A stretch of DNA of 64,000 nucleotides from JAFMDF01 sp965222705 (GTDB lineage Bacteria > Bacteroidota > Bacteroidia > Chitinophagales > Saprospiraceae): assembly GCA_965222705.1 (NCBI GenBank), contig CBDCUO010000005.1, forward strand, positions 143,397-207,396, read 5' to 3'. The translations under genes were made by a program, and so were the position numbers. The notes under the pieces were generated by a model. The model saw only the letters and a program-made list of their open reading frames with translations, ran no database searches and was not told the DNA's origin. Shown here in pieces: positions 47,169 through 55,847 of the stretch (its first letter is position 1; each line of letters opens with the position of its first letter).

Positions 47169-48464
47169 TTTGTCGGGTTTAAATTTAAAGGAATCATAAC
47201 CGTAAAAGCGGTTCCTTTACTCAGTTCACTTTTATAATCAATACTTCCATTCATGAGATCCACATATTTTTTGACAATGTTTAGTCCAAGTCCTGTTCCT
47301 TTGATGTTTTCTACGTTATGCGCTCTAAAAAAGCGAGTGAATAAATACTTTTGGTCTTCTTTTGGAATGCCGATTCCCTGATCGACAATGGTAATTTGTA
47401 GTTTTTCGGCTTCTATTTTAGTAGTGAAAGTAATCTTTTTTCCTTCATCAGAATATTTAATAGCATTGGAAGCTAAATTAAAAAAAATGTGTTGTAAACC
47501 ATTCTTGTCCATGAATACTTCTAATGGTTGTTTTAGTCCGACGTAATGAAGTGTTTGGTTCGGTTTAAGTTGCAATTTTATTTCCTCTAGTATTTCTTCA
47601 AAAAAATCGTTGAAAGTAAAAAGTTCAGACTGAAAATTGATGCGACCTTCTTCCAGCCGGCTTAAGGACAAAAAGTCATCGAGTACTCCCGTTAGGTAAT
47701 TGACTGCATTTTTTACCCGTGCGATGTGCTTATCCCGTTTTACCTCTTGTTTTTTTTTTGTATAAGCTTCTACCAACTCGATAGAAGATAAGATGGTGCT
47801 GAGGGGCGTTCGAAATTCATGAGAAGCCATGCTTACAAAGCGACTTTTTAATTCGCTCAGTTCTTTTTCTGCATTTAATGCCTCTTTCAACTCTTTTTTT
47901 CTTTGAAGCAACGCCTGTTCTGCTGCATGTCGCTCTTCCACCTCTTTTTTTAATTGTTTATTGACTTTCAATAACTGTTCGACTACTTTTTGCTAATTTT
48001 TCTGTTCGTTCCTCCACCTTTTTTTCTAGTTCTTCATTTTTCTGCTCTAGCTTTCTATTCAGTTTCAGTACTTTTTCTTCTGCCTTTTTTACACCAGATA
48101 AATCGTGGACAATTCCAGTAAATATGACTCCTTTTTTGAGCTTTACTTCACTGACTGCCAGCCTCATAGGGAAAGTGGAACCATCTTTACACAATCCAGT
48201 GACTTCCCTTCCAATACCAATGATACGAGGCTGTTTGGTCTGTAAATATCGCTTGATATAGCCATTATGTTTTTCGTGATGGGGCGCGGGCATTAACCTG
48301 TTGATGCTTTGCCCAATGATTTCGCCTGATTGATAGCCGAATAACGCGGCAGCTGCCGGATTCATGGATTCTATTATTCCTTTGTCATCAATTGTTATGA
48401 TTCCATCAATAGCCGTTTCGATAATTGCTTTTAGACGACGGTCCGCCTCTGAATTATGCTGCAT
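47165..48464 (-). pseudogene. PAS-domain sensor histidine kinase, one frameshift
   Basis: Repaired length is 432 residues. Order: PAS domain (AIIETAIDGIITIDDKGII, NPAAAALFGYQ), a heptad-rich coiled coil (KKAEEKVLKLNRKLEQKNEE), HisKA with the phospho-acceptor His in MASHEFRTPLSTI, and the HATPase domain with N, G1 and G2 boxes (FFNLASNAIKY, VDQGIGIPKED, GTGLGLNIVKKYVD). No membrane segment is seen, so it is cytosolic and the PAS probably senses redox or oxygen, as in FixL-type proteins. The frame shifts at the A5 run (47987-47991): dropping one base turns AKSSRTV into AKVVEQLLKVNKQ. It is the first gene of the operon with the CRP-type regulator. Confidence 0.9.
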
Positions 48465-48554
48465 CAGGGTAAAATTGAGACTTTGGCAAATGTTGAAAAA
48501 TGATTTATTAGCTTGGGAATTGCCAAAATAAGAAACGCTCTCCTTTTTTCCAAA

Positions 48555-48566
48555 TGATGAAAATCA
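48555..48566. promoter_or_regulatory. FNR/CRP-type box, upstream member (TGATGAAAATCA)
   Basis: TGAT-gaaa-ATCA is a perfect dyad. It lies between the divergent kinase and CBS operons, 23 bp upstream of a second box. Confidence 0.65.
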
Positions 48567-48577
48567 TCCTGTAAAAC

Positions 48578-48589
48578 TGATAAAAGTCA
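48578..48589. promoter_or_regulatory. FNR/CRP-type box, downstream member (TGATAAAAGTCA)
   Basis: TGAT-aaaa-GTCA deviates in one base from the dyad. The AGATATTG element (48612-48619) follows; its TTG starts 39 bp after the start of this box, the same offset as in the 53-kb promoter. Confidence 0.6.
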
Positions 48590-48649
48590 TTTTTAGATAT
48601 TAAGAATAATAAGATATTGCTAGTAAGATTACTCATTAAAACTCAAAAT

Positions 48650-49102
48650 ATGAATTTACTTAGACCCATTTCAAGCATAATGACCAAAAAGGTAATTACG
48701 GTCACTCCTAAAGAATCGCTAGTAGAGGTAAAAAAAATTTTTGATAGCCATAATATCCATCATCTTCCCGTAGTCCACTACAAGAAAATAGTTGGAATTA
48801 TTAGCCAATCCGATTTTTTGTATTTTCTGCATGGTTATGTCCCTAGTGCCCTTGAAAAACTGGTAGAAAGTAATCGCTTAAAGGCATTTTGCGCGGAAGA
48901 TATTATGACCAAAAAAATGGCAAAAGTCAATCAGGATGATACTATTCGAACTGCCTTGGAAGTTTTTCGACTCAATCGTTTTCATGCCTTGCCAGTCGTA
49001 GAAGAAGACGAGCTAATTGGCATTGTGACTACTTTTGATATTATTGATGCCATTGCAAAAGAACCCATTCAATTAGAAGATTACAAAACTGCCAAAGCAT
49101 AG
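48650..49102 (+). CDS. CBS-pair domain protein (stress island, first gene)
   Basis: A 150-residue cytosolic protein of two CBS domains (about residues 9-60 and 85-140): IMTKKVITVTPKESLVEVKK...HHLPVVHYKKIVGIISQSDF and IMTKKMAKVNQDDTIRTALE...HALPVVEEDELIGIVTTFDI. CBS pairs bind adenosyl ligands (AMP, ATP, NAD) and act as energy sensors. ATG 48650 is chosen; an upstream TTG at 48617 belongs to the promoter-like element. It is the first gene of a plus-strand operon with a 4-bp gap to the thioredoxin-USP gene, and the twin FNR-like boxes end 61 bp before the start. Confidence 0.9.
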   Translation: MNLLRPISSIMTKKVITVTPKESLVEVKKIFDSHNIHHLPVVHYKKIVGIISQSDFLYFLHGYVPSALEKLVESNRLKAFCAEDIMTKKMAKVNQDDTIRTALEVFRLNRFHALPVVEEDELIGIVTTFDIIDAIAKEPIQLEDYKTAKA

Positions 49103-49106
49103 ATTT

Positions 49107-50218
49107 ATGACGATGCCGATTCAAATTCTTGGAGTAGAAGGATATAGTAAAACCAACTTGTTAAAGATCAATGTTAAAAAAGCATTGAAAAAATTAAACC
49201 TGCGAGTTGGGGTAGAAGAAATCTCTGATGTGGATCGGCTGATGAAGTTTAATATTACGAGTATTCCTGCTTTGGTCGTAAAAGATCAGGTAATCTTAGA
49301 AAATGAAATTCCAAGCGTAGAGGATTTGATGTTGTTGCTCCAAAACCTCTTTCTACCAGAGCAATATGTTTTCAGATTCAATAATATACTGGTCCCCACT
49401 GACTTTTCGACTGTAGCAGCCAATGCATATCAATATGCTAAACAATTGGCTATCAAACGGGATGCAACGATAAAAATTGTTCACATTTTTCATCCGGAAA
49501 TGGAAAAAAGCGCTTTATATTTATCTGATCCGGTGGCACAAGGAATAGCGCGAAAAAAAAAGCGATTAGCTGAGTTTATCCGTGCAGATCCAACCCTTGT
49601 TGAATTCGATGCGCTGCAAAAGATAAAGACAGAGCAGTTGGTAGAAGTGGGTTTTCCCGGGCAGAAAATAGTCCATTTATCCAAGCAAACAAATGTTGAT
49701 TTGGTAGTCATGGGGACAACTGGATCGAGTGGACTATTTGAAAAATTATTTGGTAGTGTTTCTTCTTATGTGGCTCAAAAAGCCTATTGTCCGGTTTTGC
49801 TAGTACCTAAAAAGGTGCCATATAGGGAAATTGACCATATTTTATATGCCAGTAATCGCCAGATGGAGGATGAAAAAATGATGAAGCAAGTGATTGACCT
49901 GGCAATTACTTTTAATGCCAGCAATCCATTTTGTTCACGTCAATGAAAATGCTACTAATGGCTCTAAAAACACAGCTATTCATTTTGAGCAGTGGTTCAA
50001 AGCAGGTGCTCCTGAAATAGCATTTCATTTGGTTAATATTGACCATAAGGATGTTTTTAGCGGACTAAATGCCTATGCCCGACAGCACCAAATTGATCTA
50101 ATGGTTATGGCAACGGCTCATCGTTCTTTTATTAAAGATTTGTTTCATAAAAGCATCACCAAAAAAATGGTTTTTAATACCAAAATTCCATTAAATGGTC
50201 ATGCATTTTGATGATTAA
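49107..50218 (+). pseudogene. Degenerate thioredoxin-like domain fused to two universal stress protein domains, two frameshifts
   Basis: Repaired length is 369 residues. Residues ~4-80 look like a small thioredoxin (Thioredoxin_3 / redox-active disulfide type: VKKALKKLNLRVGVEEISDV, FNITSIPALVVKDQVI). The CxxC is replaced: the expected G-x-x-C-x-x-C position reads GVEGYSKTN. Two USP domains follow: NNILVPTDFSTVAANAYQYA with VDLVVMGTTGSSG...GS-V ATP-type residues, and a second half ending in DLMVMATAHRSFIKDLFHKS. The reading breaks at 49923-49924 (one extra A; repair gives NASIHFVHVNENA) and at the A3 run 50193-50195 (repair ends PLMVMHFDD, like its paralogue at 53179). It is in the CBS/USP operon. 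Likely a nucleotide-binding stress protein. Confidence 0.83.
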
Positions 50219-50236
50219 AAAAAATACCTTTAACTC

Positions 50237-50691
50237 ATGAATCCTGGTACACCTGTTTCCGAAATAATGACCACAAAACTCACCGTGGTCAATGAGCATA
50301 CCTCCATTGCTGAAATAGCTATAATTTTTGATAATAATAAATTTCATCACTTGCCAGTCGTGGCAGAAGCGGGTCGCCTGATGGGGATCATTAGTAGAGA
50401 AGATTTTCTTGGTGCGGGATTGGCATTGGCGAAAAATACCAGCGGCAAGACCCTGGACGAAGAAAAAGTACGAACACTTGGAAGCCAAAGATATTATGAC
50501 TCCTTCTCCCTTGTGCCTTGAGTCAGAAGATACAATCGGCTTGGCCGCAGATGTATTTTTAGAAAACAAAATTTCACTCATTGCCTATTGTCGAGGATGA
50601 AATGATAGTGGGTATCATTACTACCCATGATTTAATTGCTTTCGCTTTTGAATCACCCATCGGACAAATTTCAGACACGGTCACTTTTTGA
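50237..50691 (+). pseudogene. CBS-pair domain protein, two frameshifts
   Basis: Repaired length is 150 residues. The two CBS units are EIMTTKLTVVNEHTSIAEIA...FHHLPVVAEAGRLMGIISRE and DIMTPSPLCLESEDTIGLAA...FHSLPIVEDEMIVGIITTHD. Breaks occur at the A5 run 50463-50467 (repair EEKYEHLEAKDIMT) and at A4 50568-50571 (repair ENKFHSLPIVEDE); both have one extra A. After repair the frame ends at 50691. It is the third gene in the CBS/USP operon. Confidence 0.85.
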
Positions 50692-50714
50692 TCAATCGTT
50701 CTAATAATTATATC

Positions 50715-51161
50715 ATGGATTTTGATAAGAATATTGCCGTTAAAGAGCTAATGACGACTAATGTAGTCGCTGTTGACTCTCAGGATTTACTAACAAAAGT
50801 GGAAACAATTTTTACTACCCATGATTTCCACCATCTTCCCGTTGTCAACGAAAAAAGAGTGGTGTTGGGTATTATTAGCAAATTGGACTTTTACAAAATG
50901 CAGGACTCCTTTACTTTATTCGATACCATTAAATCCAGGGAGACCAATCGGTCTGTTTTTCAATCTATCATGGCTCGTGAAATAATGTCCGAGCCTCTCG
51001 TCACCTTATCGCCGGAAGATACTGCCCAAAAAGCAATGGGTATTTTTAGAGAAAACCTTTTCCATGCCCTTCCAATTGTAGATGAAAACCGAAAGCTATT
51101 GGGCATTTTGACCACTTTTGATTTATTGGTTTATGCTTACAAAGAGCCTATTTATGAATGA
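50715..51161 (+). CDS. CBS-pair domain protein
   Basis: A 148-residue protein with two CBS domains, intact: ELMTTNVVAVDSQDLLTKVE...HHLPVVNEKRVVLGIISKLD and EIMSEPLVTLSPEDTAQKAM...HALPIVDENRKLLGILTTFD. ATG 50715 is preferred over codons upstream. The stop overlaps the end of the convergent USP gene by 10 bp. With three CBS-pair genes the operon could sense adenylate or NAD(P) state across stress. Confidence 0.9.
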   Translation: MDFDKNIAVKELMTTNVVAVDSQDLLTKVETIFTTHDFHHLPVVNEKRVVLGIISKLDFYKMQDSFTLFDTIKSRETNRSVFQSIMAREIMSEPLVTLSPEDTAQKAMGIFRENLFHALPIVDENRKLLGILTTFDLLVYAYKEPIYE

Positions 51162-51988
51162 TTGTCATAATCAATACTCAGCACGGGCAAATCGGCGTGA
51201 TTGATAAGTGCTTCTACATTGCTACCTACCAGCATCCTTTTGAGCGGATGGCGATTGTGATTGGCGATGACGATTAAATCAGCTTCTAGCTTTTCGGCAA
51301 ATACCCGAATGCCACGCTCTATGGTAAAATCCTTGAAAATATGTGTATGACAAGTAAGCGGCTGGCATAAAGCGGCATAGTCTTTTAATGCTTCTTCTTG
51401 TAAAACCTTTGGAGTATTAAATAGGGTAGTAGAACGAATCAGCACCAAATGAATTTCGGATAAAAAGTGCTTAATAAATTTTTTAAACTTTAAAAAAGCA
51501 TCCTTATCACTCTCGTTAAAACTAGAAGCATAAACGACTTTTTTAAAATCCACTTGTTTTAATGGTTTTTTAATAACTAAAACGGGACAATGAACTGCTC
51601 GCACGACTTTTTGTGTATTGCTTCCAACAAAAAATTCGTTTTTCCCGCTTGTTCCATGCGATCCCATGACAATCAGATCTATTCCATTTTCCTGTACCCC
51701 GTTAGTTATACTCTTTAGAAAAGGTTCACTATCTATAATGAAGGAAACTTCAGTATCTGAAAACTGCTCTAACACTTTATCCATTTGTAGTTCTACTTGA
51801 TTGACCTGTACCAAATAATCGGGCTCTTGTTTTCTTTGCACCATATTCATATTTCTCCATTCCGCTGGCAAATCTAAATGATGGTAGAGATAAATGTTTG
51901 AACCAAATCTTTTTGCCAGTTCAACAGCAACTTCCAATGCCTGACCTGCACAGATAGAAAAATCGGTTGGGACTAATATATTTTTCAT
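51152..51988 (-). CDS. Universal stress protein, two-domain
   Basis: 278 residues with two tandem USP domains: MKNILVPTDFSICAGQALEV...DLIVMGSHGTSGKNEFFVGS and FKKVVYASSFNESD...ADLIVIANHNRHPLKRMLVG-S. The G-x-x-G-x9-G-S motif of ATP-binding UspA proteins is recognisable in the first (GSHGTSG...GSN) and the second (ANHNRH...GSN) domain. It lies 58 bp downstream of another USP gene on the same strand, so it is probably in the same transcript. Intact. Role: stress or dormancy tolerance by family analogy. Confidence 0.9.
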   Translation of the reverse strand: MKNILVPTDFSICAGQALEVAVELAKRFGSNIYLYHHLDLPAEWRNMNMVQRKQEPDYLVQVNQVELQMDKVLEQFSDTEVSFIIDSEPFLKSITNGVQENGIDLIVMGSHGTSGKNEFFVGSNTQKVVRAVHCPVLVIKKPLKQVDFKKVVYASSFNESDKDAFLKFKKFIKHFLSEIHLVLIRSTTLFNTPKVLQEEALKDYAALCQPLTCHTHIFKDFTIERGIRVFAEKLEADLIVIANHNRHPLKRMLVGSNVEALINHADLPVLSIDYDNHS

Positions 51989-52046
51989 GTTTTAGGTTTT
52001 TATAGCAGACAAAAAAACGTATCAATTCATATTAATAAAAAAGACC

Positions 52047-53004
52047 TTATTCTTTTATTACTAAAACGGGTTTATCTGTTGCTATCATTAACGCTTTTTC
52101 TGTCACACTACCCAGCCAAAAGTGCTTTGAGTTTGGAATGACCTTTCGCACCCATAATGATTAAGTCTATGTCTTTTGCCTTAGCATATTGTATAATTTG
52201 TTCTCCCAGACTAAGGTTATTCTTTGGTAAAATAGCCGTTTGAATGTGGTTGCGAAGTTCGTTATCAGTAATATGGGTTTCTAAAAGATGAGCAAAGGCT
52301 TTTTGCCGGTCTTTGATCAAAATTTGGCCAATTTTAGCAAGGGTATCTTCAGATTCTAGATAGCCAGTATTTGGCAATTCATAGAGGTTTAGACAGATTA
52401 TATCCATTGGCTGTTTTTGCTGCTGGCTGATACTTAGGGCAGTTTGTAAGGCTTTGATCGAGTAAGGTGAAAAGTCAATGGGTACTAACAGGCGATTCAG
52501 TTGTGGCTTTGATTGGTCTGGTATCACCAGGGCATTGCATGGAGCCATTTTTATAAAATTCCTTGCTAAAATATTGTGATGGATAGTAGAGGTATTTTGT
52601 CCAATAATGATTAAATCTGCTTTTATAGAATTGGCTCCTTTTAATAATTCCTCCAGTGGGCTGCCCTCTTTGGTTTCTACTGTGATGTCTATGCTCTTCG
52701 ATTTGGAAAGATGCCCTTTTACTTTTTCCTCTAGGTCTTGAATAAAAGATTCTTCCAAATTGTATTGTCCAAGTATCATAGAGGTTTGTGTTTCATAATA
52801 GGTTCTAAGCAAACTGTTTTGACGAAACACATGTAGAAAATAAAGAGCTGATATCGTAATTTTTTGAGTGAAAAGGTCAAGATAATCCAGTACAGCATTA
52901 TCGGTTTCTCCTGTTTCTAGCCCGATCATTGCTCTTTTTACTTCAAAAACAGTCCCATTCTTTAGCCCTTTACTTTCAGCATCATTTTTTGCCTTAGTTT
53001 CCAT
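52047..53004 (-). pseudogene. Universal stress protein, two-domain, one frameshift
   Basis: Repaired length is 318 residues; two USP domains (VFEVKRAMIGLETGETDNAV...KADLIIIGQNTST and LNRLLVPIDFSPYSIKALQT...DLIIMGAKGHSKLK). As read the frame ends at 52108, but removing one G at the C3 run 52111-52113 gives LLAGSVTEKALMIATDKPVL and a stop at 52047, a normal USP end with the GS-V motif. It is the first gene of a minus-strand pair, divergent from the USP gene at 53179 with the FNR-like box pair between. Confidence 0.87.
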
Positions 53005-53077
53005 ACCCTGATTATTTTAACCTTTTATAGACCAATTTAATGTATTACAATATACCGTGTGAATGATTAAAAGGCAG

Positions 53078-53089
53078 TGATAAAGATCA
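53078..53089. promoter_or_regulatory. FNR/CRP-type box, upstream member (TGATAAAGATCA)
   Basis: Perfect TGAT-aaag-ATCA dyad between divergent USP genes, 74 nt before the minus-strand start at 53004. Confidence 0.65.
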
Positions 53090-53100
53090 TTCCTACAGTC

Positions 53101-53112
53101 TGACAAAAATCA
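53101..53112. promoter_or_regulatory. FNR/CRP-type box, downstream member (TGACAAAAATCA)
   Basis: TGAC-aaaa-ATCA, one mismatch from the dyad, 23 bp from the first box. The AGAAATTG (53135-53142) TTG lies 39 bp after its start. Confidence 0.6.
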
Positions 53113-53178
53113 CTTTTATCCAGTTATTAGTTTTAGAAATTGAACCAAAAAGCATTTTTCATAACTAAAAAAGGCATT

Positions 53179-54018
53179 ATGAAAAACATCTTGGTTCCAA
53201 TTGATTTTTCCGAAACGGCAAAGAATGCTTTCTTATTTGCCCAATCCTTTACCAGTGGCGAGGCAAATTTAAAGATAGTACACGCTATTCAGCCAGAGCC
53301 CGTTCCCGATATGATGTACCCAACTGTGGTGCTGCCAACAGAATTATCCCAACAAAAGGCGGAATGGCTAGATCAGTTTGTTGCTACTAATACGATTTCA
53401 AAAAAAACGGATGTACAAGCAAACCCAAAGATAAAAAGTCTTGTGAAAGTTGGTTTGGCAACGGACATAATTATTGAAGAATCCGCCACGGATACGGATT
53501 TAATTATCATGGGCAGTACAGGGACTAATGGATGGGTTGATAAAGTTTTTGGAAGTGTTTCGACCCATGTAGCACAGCATGCTCATTGTCCAGTAATGTT
53601 TATTCCTCAAAATGCTAGTTATAAGGGATTCCAAAAAATCGCCTATGCGACCAATGAGGGCATCACACACGAAGCCGAAGCTGTAAAGAAAATGATTGAA
53701 ATAATGGGACAAAATCGCCCTGAGATTCATTTTGTCCATGTAAAAAATGATATTTTCAATTACTTTCAAATTGAAGAAGAGGCTTATAAGCAATTTATGA
53801 AAGACAATGCTCCCGATTTGGGCTTTAAAATGGCAAAAATACGCAACGATGAAGTAATGAAAGGACTTCACCAATATGCTGACGAGCAAGAAATAGACCT
53901 GATAGCTCTTGCTACCAAGCATCGGAATTGGCTGGAGCAACTTTTTCACAACAGCATGACCAAACGAATGATTTTGAATGTGAAAACCCCTTTATTAGTA
54001 ATGCATTATGAAGATTAG
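53179..54018 (+). CDS. Universal stress protein, two-domain
   Basis: 279 residues from ATG 53179 (MKNILVPIDFSETAKNAFLF), two USP domains: first with DLIIMGSTGTNGWVDKVFGS (complete ATP-type GSTG...GS motif), second ending DLIALATKHRNWLEQLFHNS and PLLVMHYED. It is the closest intact paralogue of the frameshifted thioredoxin-USP fusion at 49107. It begins 67 nt after the second FNR-like box, mirroring the first promoter. It is convergent with tlpA with 2 bp between stops. Confidence 0.93.
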   Translation: MKNILVPIDFSETAKNAFLFAQSFTSGEANLKIVHAIQPEPVPDMMYPTVVLPTELSQQKAEWLDQFVATNTISKKTDVQANPKIKSLVKVGLATDIIIEESATDTDLIIMGSTGTNGWVDKVFGSVSTHVAQHAHCPVMFIPQNASYKGFQKIAYATNEGITHEAEAVKKMIEIMGQNRPEIHFVHVKNDIFNYFQIEEEAYKQFMKDNAPDLGFKMAKIRNDEVMKGLHQYADEQEIDLIALATKHRNWLEQLFHNSMTKRMILNVKTPLLVMHYED

Positions 54019-54020
54019 AG

Positions 54021-54521
54021 CTATTTGCCTGCTAAGGCTTTGATTTTATCCTCTAGTTCGTATTCATCGCCTGGGACATAGCCATTATGGTGATAGACGA
54101 TATAGCCGTTTTGATCTACCAAAAAAGTCTGGGGAATAGTTTGAAAATTGAAAGCATTTTGCAGTTCGGTTGGTTTACCCGTCAATACAGTATATTTCCA
54201 GCCTTTAGAGGCGACGAGGCCAGGGACTGTAGCCGCTGCCCGACGAGTATCTATAGACACGGCCACCAGTTCCATATCGTAATCTTCCTGCCAGTTAGCA
54301 TAGACATCTGAAATGGCATCCAGTTCTTTTTTACAAGGAGCGCACCAGGTCGCCCAGAAACTAATGACGGTTATCTTTCCATTTTTGCCAAAGTCCTGCA
54401 TATTGATTGGTTGGCCTTCCAATGTTTTTGCCTGGACATCCGGCAAGGTTTTGTTTTGAGCAAAAGCAGTTGTTAGAAAAAAAGAAAAACTTAGGAATAA
54501 TATTGATTTAATAATTTTCAT
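54021..54521 (-). CDS. TlpA/ResA-like exported thioredoxin
   Basis: 166 residues with a Sec signal (ILFLSFSFFLTTAFAQ) and a thioredoxin fold carrying WCAPC in VISFWATWCAPCKKELDAIS, plus the cis-Pro region QTIPQTFLVDQNG. Family members reduce periplasmic disulfides, as in cytochrome c maturation. Being the 2-bp neighbour of a stress island is probably coincidental convergence. Confidence 0.92.
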   Translation of the reverse strand: MKIIKSILFLSFSFFLTTAFAQNKTLPDVQAKTLEGQPINMQDFGKNGKITVISFWATWCAPCKKELDAISDVYANWQEDYDMELVAVSIDTRRAAATVPGLVASKGWKYTVLTGKPTELQNAFNFQTIPQTFLVDQNGYIVYHHNGYVPGDEYELEDKIKALAGK

Positions 54522-54678
54522 AAAAATTTAATCATTTTTTGATTTGATGGATGTCATGAATAACGTCCGATCTACAATGAATTTGACCTGTTGAGTTGAA
54601 AAAGTCACTACAATATCTGATGATTTTGATAAAAATGCAGGACATTAACAATGTTTTAAGAGTAGTAGCGGTCGAAAT

Positions 54679-55752
54679 TTATCGCTCAATACCATATAAA
54701 GCGACCGTCTGCATTTTGCCTTTTAATTGCACTTCTCCAATGTCAATACTTTTTAGTGGGCTGTTCAAGACTAGTTGGTTTAATAAATCTTTTGAAACCA
54801 ACAGCTTTTGTTGGAAAGCATTGCATTGGGCTTGGATGCGCGCAGTTGTATTTAGCACGTCGCCGTGGTAGGCAATTTCTTTTTTGACGACCCCTACTTC
54901 TGCAACGGTTACCTTTCCGAAATGAAGCCCTGCTTTGAATTCAGGGAGAGTTTCATATTTTTCTAAATAATACGCAGACTTATCTTGCAATTTTTTCATA
55001 AAAGCGAAAAATACTTCTACACAATTGCTATTTTCCATGCCGTTTTTATTGGACCAGTTCAAAATGGCTTCGTCGCCTACATATTGATAAATTTCTGCTT
55101 TGTATGCCGGCACGATTTCATTTAAATCATAAAAACAGTCCTGGATAAATTCGCTGAATTTAATATGCCCCAATTGTTCCGCAATAGTCGTAGAAGATTT
55201 TAAATCCAGGAACATAAAAATACGCTGCGCTTCTTTGGGATGATGGTAAGTTCCTTTAAGCATTTTCCATAGAATGCCAGGGCCAAATTTTTGGTTGACC
55301 TGCCGGACGAAGCTTATCAAAGTGATGACGATAAAAAAATAGACGAGGATCACCCAGAATAATTTGCTCGACATTAAATTTTGGACAAATTCCGGACTGA
55401 GCATTCGGTCATAGGCTTTGGAGGAAATAATAATGCCCATCAACATGACTATTTTTACAAAGAAGTAGTAAACGACTATTTTTAGTAAAAATAAATTGCG
55501 GTAGGACCAGCGTTTGAAGTTTTCTTTACCGAAAAATAGTTCGGACAGGGAAAATAAAATTCCGGCAATAATCCCAATACCGAGATTTAAAGCCAGGGAA
55601 AAATGTGCTGGCAGATGATTTTCCAAGCCCAAATTGTGCATATGCTCTGGTAAACCATAAGTCCTTAAAAAGAAAAATAAAAAAACCGCAAATATCCACA
55701 CGATGATCATTTGCAGAAAAAATAAGGCTATTTCTTTGGGAGATTTTTGCAT
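54679..55752 (-). CDS. Class III adenylate/guanylate cyclase, membrane-anchored
   Basis: A 357-residue enzyme that makes cAMP or cGMP. Four hydrophobic segments (about 8-30, 52-74, 88-110 and 130-150) anchor it; the C-terminal cyclase homology domain holds the two metal Asp, D183 in FMFLDLKSST and D227 in YQYVGDEAILNW. It also has VAEVGVVKKEIAYHGDVLNTTARI with the conserved transition-state Asn/Arg. The substrate-selecting pair reads GKMQTVALYG (Lys then Thr/Val), fitting ATP use but not decisive. The gene is separate from the CRP-type regulator, whose cNMP-site Arg is missing, so they are not an obvious pair. Confidence 0.9.
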   Translation of the reverse strand: MQKSPKEIALFFLQMIIVWIFAVFLFFFLRTYGLPEHMHNLGLENHLPAHFSLALNLGIGIIAGILFSLSELFFGKENFKRWSYRNLFLLKIVVYYFFVKIVMLMGIIISSKAYDRMLSPEFVQNLMSSKLFWVILVYFFIVITLISFVRQVNQKFGPGILWKMLKGTYHHPKEAQRIFMFLDLKSSTTIAEQLGHIKFSEFIQDCFYDLNEIVPAYKAEIYQYVGDEAILNWSNKNGMENSNCVEVFFAFMKKLQDKSAYYLEKYETLPEFKAGLHFGKVTVAEVGVVKKEIAYHGDVLNTTARIQAQCNAFQQKLLVSKDLLNQLVLNSPLKSIDIGEVQLKGKMQTVALYGIER

Positions 55753-55847
55753 GGATGTTGCTTGATGTCGAAAAATCAGACTTTTTTATTGGTGGTAATT
55801 TAATAAATTTAGGCCCACTTAACTAACTAACACTTATACCTATCGAG

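Noticed and set aside
54545..54556. TGATGGATGTCA resembling the FNR-like box, near tlpA
   Set aside because: Single, no partner 23 bp away and no AGAWATTG element at the right offset.
54596..54871. Plus-strand ORF opposite the end of the cyclase gene
   Set aside because: Most of its length is antisense to the cyclase C-terminus, with no signal or motif.
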